Assembly: GCA_027596945.1 (NCBI GenBank)
Contig: JADGJH010000394.1
Coordinates: forward strand, 1-10,056
DNA: 10,056 bases
From: Physocladia obscura
Lineage: Eukaryota; Chytridiomycota; Chytridiomycetes; Chytridiales; Chytriomycetaceae
Reading direction: 5' to 3'
The notes beneath the pieces are model-generated. The model was not told where the DNA came from and did no database searches. It saw only the letters and a list, made by a program, of their open reading frames with translations. Positions within the stretch are counted from its first letter, which is position 1. The number at the start of each line of letters is the position of its first letter. Made by a program: the position numbers and the translations under genes. Below are positions 7,801-10,056 of the stretch, piece by piece.

Positions 7801-10018
7801 CGACCTGAAACCCCTCCAAAAATATCAAGAATAAGGTGTGTTAAAAGAAAGTATAAACATCGCTTTTTAATTTTTCAAAAATGTTCGTCTCCAACAGGTC
7901 CAGTTTTCCAGAAAAAATAATTCAATCTTCCCTTATTATCCCAAAGCAAGGTGTATATTCAGTATCATGTCACAAGCCTTGCAACTAATTTTTGTAAATA
8001 TACTAAAGATTCAAAAGCATTACTCGAAGTTCGTAATGAATTTGCACAAACAATGCCATTGATGAGTGATTTAGGTATTCAAGTGAGCTTTTCTTTGAAC
8101 GAAGAGAAGCCACAAATACCACACATCTTGAGTGAGTTTGATGAGGTAGTTACAGAATCCTTAAACCAAATTCCAATCGAGATTCCAATGGATTTCGGAA
8201 CCGCTGCGGCACTACAAATAGAAACAAAGGATATGGAAATTCAGTATCAGAGCCCAACAAAAGTTAGTTGTTGATTTCTTGATATTTATTTAACTTCTTT
8301 GTGACTTTGTAGGATGTCTCTATCCAATACCATACGCCATACGAATCAGTAAGTGGCTGAAAACTATTTTTACTAGCTAATATTTCAATTAGTCTGCAGA
8401 AATTTCAACTGTGGAAGGAGCTGAGATATTTTCTGGACTGGGATTTAGCCAATCGGCACCACGACAGGAAAACTCAAAATCAAACTTTGATTTTTTCAAT
8501 AGAAATCAAAAAAATGACTCGTAAAATTTAATCAGTTACTTTCTTGTCTCAAATTTATTAATTATTACAACCAGCATTCCATTTTGGAACACACGAACTG
8601 AACCGACTATTCCTGCCGAAATCTCAGAATGGATGCGCGCGGAGGTCTTATCCCGTGTTCTAAAACGGCACCAGGAAGATGTTATTCCACAGACTAATCC
8701 CGAACAATCGCCGATACAAAAAGTTACTGCTGTTGTTCAAACAGAACCAGAAGCTCCGAATCTTCTCGAAAAAAGGCAACAACTGAATCCTATGCCTCCC
8801 AAAACAAAATTGTCTATTTCAAGAAGCATTGTGCGTAGTGTTCACGCCGAAATTACTACAGAAGTGATTCCTGAAACTGAAACAGAAAATACTCGCGAAA
8901 TTAAACTCGAATCAGTAAAGCTGCAATATCCAGATGTTGAGTCTGAGGAAGCTTCCAAAGTACACACAAAAAACAATACTCAAATGGAAAGTCAGAATCA
9001 TGTGTCAAAAGAAGATGAAAGAAAAGAAGCCGAATCAAAAGCGAGGTTGGAAGAAGAGCGAAATCATCGAATTGAAATGCTCAATGAGTTGCGCCGCATG
9101 AGAGAGGCACAGGAACTTCGAGCCGAACGGGAAAAAGTTAGAATCGAAAAAGAAGAAGAAACACGAAGGCTTGAAGATTTAAAACGAAATTTAATCTTAG
9201 TGAAAAAAGAGCAAGAGTTGAAGAATCAAAAACAGGATTATGAAAATAGACTCACTGAAGAAAAAAAAGACCGTGAAAGGCTTCTTGAAGAAAAACAGAA
9301 GCAAGAACAAGAAAAATTGCAAGAATTGGAGCTGAAAAAAAGAGAAACTCGAATTGAACCAGCAATTGAATACAAAAATTTGAAGCTTCGAGTAGAAGGC
9401 GAGGAAAAGGTGAGATTTGTGTGTTCTATTTTATTCTTTTTTTTTTTTTTAAATTTAAAATTTAAAATCTCAATGTTATTGTTTCAGCTCAAGAGCATCG
9501 AGCAGTCTTCAACAGGTCCAGCAACTCTTGGTTCTAGTGATTTTGATTCTTTTGGAACAAGCACTTTATCAACAATGATTTCAGAAGGAGAGGTCTTAAC
9601 TCAGTTTTACAGGTTTGAATTCAATTCAATTACAGCACCTCATTAACGAAATTCTGCAGCGAAGGAGAAATTATTCGCAATTTTGTGGAAAGGCAACTTC
9701 GTTCTGCGCAAAATCAGGACGACGATGTTACGTCGAGAGATCTTGTAAGTGGTAGCATTGATTTGGCAATACCGTTTGTGCGAAACAAGACGCGTTTTAC
9801 TGTTCGCCCAAAAAAAAAGAGAGTTGCAATATCAAATTCAAGTGATGCGGCTGGAAATGACGGAAGTTTCAGTGGAAGCGGAAATTTTAGTGGAAGTGGA
9901 AGCAAAGGAAGTGGAAATAGTAGTCGAAAAAGCTTGGGAGAAATTCTCAGCCCTGGCGAGTTATCTCATCTTTGTGCCAATCATGAAGAATCAGCGAAGA
10001 GTCATTCTATTGACCAAG
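4805..10018 (+). CDS. TALPID3/KIAA0586-like ciliary coiled-coil protein, 11 exons, 3' end outside window
   Basis: Probably a centriole-distal-end protein needed to build cilia or flagella. Exons are 4805-5821, 5874-6302, 6368-7251, 7296-7835, 7898-7950, 8009-8262, 8313-8348, 8393-8520, 8575-9409, 9488-9612 and 9660-10018. They sum to 4660 nt or 1553 codons (human TALPID3 is roughly 1500-1650 aa). A donor, GTAATAATT, follows at 10019. The protein is mostly disordered and Ser/Asn/Lys-rich. It has a Q-rich coiled coil at about 295-400, a second coiled segment near 425-445, and conserved-looking helices in exon 3. A long E/K/R coiled coil at about 1249-1390 is followed by S-x-G-E motifs at 1424, 1434, 1526 and 1531, a PKKKRV patch and a Ser-Gly linker. 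No catalytic motif is visible. The ATG at 4805 follows an in-frame stop and has a G at -3. The family call rests on length, coiled-coil layout and the SEGE-type motifs recalled from TALPID3. Another large centrosomal coiled-coil protein is possible. Confidence 0.55.
5822..5873 (+). other. TALPID3-like intron 1 (52 bp)
   Basis: The donor is GTAAGTTAA and the acceptor TTCTTTCAG, phase 0. Splicing joins two halves of one continuous Q-rich coiled coil (…SVHDY to VSQQMQSFQ). Confidence 0.92.
6303..6367 (+). other. TALPID3-like intron 2 (65 bp)
   Basis: The donor is GTGCTACGC and the acceptor ATAACGCAG, phase 0. ACTAATAAC about 20 nt before the acceptor looks like a branch point. A TAA in the read-through frame requires splicing. 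The next exon opens FRGSVDSTIQQFLEIKD. Confidence 0.82.
7252..7295 (+). other. TALPID3-like intron 3 (44 bp)
   Basis: The donor is GTAGGTAGA and the acceptor TTTTTTTCAG, phase 2. It is very short with an excellent polypyrimidine tract. Splicing gives VQRIKRAKISKTVESRR. Confidence 0.88.
7836..7897 (+). other. TALPID3-like intron 4 (62 bp)
   Basis: The donor is GTGTGTTAA and the acceptor CTCCAACAG, phase 2. It leads into a 53-nt exon reading SSFPEKIIQSSLIIPKQ. Without splicing the frame ends at a TAA at 7918-7920. Confidence 0.82.
7951..8008 (+). other. TALPID3-like intron 5 (58 bp, AAG acceptor)
   Basis: The donor is GTGTATATT, phase 1, with a CAACTAAT branch-point-like motif and acceptor ATACTAAAG. 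The frame from the previous exon reaches TAA inside this stretch, so an intron is needed. The acceptor could instead be the next AAAAG, ending at 8017. Both keep the frame and differ by three codons (D-S-K). Confidence 0.65.
8263..8312 (+). other. TALPID3-like intron 6 (50 bp)
   Basis: The donor is GTTAGTTGT and the acceptor GACTTTGTAG, phase 0. TTTAACTT serves as a plausible branch region. In-frame TGA follows the donor. Confidence 0.85.
8313..8348 (+). other. 36-nt micro-exon of the TALPID3-like gene
   Basis: Twelve codons, DVSIQYHTPYES, are bounded by phase-0 introns on both sides (acceptor TTTGTAG, donor GTAAGTG). Because it is a multiple of three and symmetric, it could be skipped without a frameshift. 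It echoes the end of the preceding exon (EIQYQSPTK). Confidence 0.8.
8349..8392 (+). other. TALPID3-like intron 7 (44 bp)
   Basis: It has a strong donor, GTAAGTGGC, and acceptor TTTCAATTAG, phase 0. An in-frame TGA follows the donor, and GCTAAT provides a branch-like motif. Confidence 0.87.
8521..8574 (+). other. TALPID3-like intron 8 (54 bp)
   Basis: The donor is GTAAAATTT and the acceptor TTACAACCAG, phase 2. Splicing joins NRNQKNDS to IPFWNTRTEPTIPAEIS and opens the long exon that carries the charged coiled coil. Confidence 0.87.
9410..9487 (+). other. TALPID3-like intron 9 (78 bp, stop-free, multiple of three)
   Basis: The donor is GTGAGATTT and the acceptor TTGTTTCAG, phase 0. It contains T14 (9437-9450) and AT-rich repeats. 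The frame stays open through all 26 codons, producing a spurious hydrophobic FFFFF segment in the middle of a charged coiled coil. The splice sites and composition mark it clearly as an intron. Confidence 0.88.
9437..9450 (+). repeat. Homopolymer T14 inside intron 9
   Basis: Fourteen T residues lie in the intron between the coiled-coil exon and the SEGE exon, followed by an AAATTTAAAATTTAAAAT block. It acts as, or overlaps, the polypyrimidine region. It is likely length-variable. Confidence 0.85.
9613..9659 (+). other. TALPID3-like intron 10 (47 bp)
   Basis: The donor is GTTTGAATT and the acceptor ATTCTGCAG, phase 2, with CATTAACG as a likely branch point. Splicing splits a serine codon and recreates a second SEGE motif, giving SEGEVLTQFYSEGEIIRNF. 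Confidence 0.9.
9808..9825 (+). other. PKKKRV basic patch, NLS-like, in the TALPID3-like protein
   Basis: Residues about 1484-1489 form a classical monopartite nuclear-localisation-like sequence (K-K/R-x-K/R type), preceded by an arginine two residues upstream of the lysines. In a centrosomal protein it may simply be a basic interaction patch. Confidence 0.45.
9862..9924 (+). repeat. Ser-Gly low-complexity repeat (21 codons)
   Basis: Degenerate tandem GGAAGT/AGTGGA units encode a Ser-Gly linker, with Asn, Phe and Lys breaking the pattern (about residues 1502-1522). It lies between the PKKKRV patch and the SLGE/SPGE motifs. It is probably a flexible linker and a slippage-prone region. Confidence 0.8.
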
Positions 10019-10056
10019 GTAATAATTCTCCTTTCTTTTTTCTTCACAAAAGATTC
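10019..10056 (+). other. Start of TALPID3-like intron 11, cut by window edge
   Basis: The donor GTAATAATT comes after the phase-1 codon GACCAAG. A CT-rich run (CTCCTTTCTTTTTTCTTC) and ACAAAAG follow at 10046-10052. If that AG were the acceptor, the intron would be only 34 bp, shorter than all others here. The true acceptor is therefore probably beyond the window. Confidence 0.6.

Noticed and set aside
9410..9487. Transmembrane helix in the TALPID3-like protein
   Set aside because: The hydrophobic run is the translation of an intron with GTGAG donor and TTTCAG acceptor.
9745..9825. GTAAGTGG as an additional splice donor inside exon 11
   Set aside because: It is a good donor match, but no acceptor with a pyrimidine tract follows in the right phase, and the frame through it looks coding (IDLAIPFVRNKTRF).
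1..10056. CRISPR arrays, tRNA or rRNA genes, insertion sequences, toxin or defence genes
   Set aside because: No regular spaced repeats, RNA-gene motifs, transposase motifs or terminal inverted repeats were seen. The three spliced genes account for nearly all of the window.

Overview
The window is nuclear eukaryotic DNA carrying three spliced protein-coding genes. All three become continuous only after removal of short GT-AG introns, mostly 43 to 78 bp, the longest 107 and 147 bp. There are no bacterial signals, rRNA, tRNA, CRISPR arrays or transposons. The methionyl-tRNA synthetase core reads more like my memory of the yeast cytosolic enzyme than the human one. The third gene looks like the centriole/cilium protein TALPID3, which non-flagellated fungi are not expected to keep. 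The best guess is therefore a compact genome from a flagellated (zoosporic, chytrid-like) fungus or a close unicellular relative. A compact invertebrate cannot be excluded. This placement is inference from memory, without any search.

Layout: 1-154 is the 3' flank of the first gene. Positions 155-2827 (minus) hold cytosolic methionyl-tRNA synthetase, 7 exons and 759 aa, with a C-terminal WHEP-like helical hairpin and no N-terminal GST-like domain. Positions 2828-2858 form a 31-bp gap between two divergent start codons. Positions 2859-4715 (plus) hold the third subunit of DNA polymerase delta (POLD3/Pol32 family), 6 exons and about 491 aa, ending in a textbook PCNA-binding PIP box. Positions 4716-4804 are a short tandem spacer with an A15 run. 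From 4805 to the right edge (plus) lies a large coiled-coil protein, probably TALPID3/KIAA0586. It shows 11 exons and 1553 codons so far, and the gene continues past the window.

The exon models are self-consistent. The phases add up exactly: the MetRS exons sum to 2280 nt and the POLD3 exons to 1476 nt. Every junction restores either a recognisable family motif or an open frame. One POLD3 junction (intron 3) has competing solutions and is flagged.

The genes serve translation, DNA replication and cilium assembly, so there is no evident pathway link. Their closeness most likely reflects genome compaction. I see no new defence system or mobile system here. The points most worth a second look are the unusual MetRS domain architecture, the extremely small divergent promoter, three introns that are both stop-free and a multiple of three, and the cluster of S-x-G-E motifs in the TALPID3-like protein.
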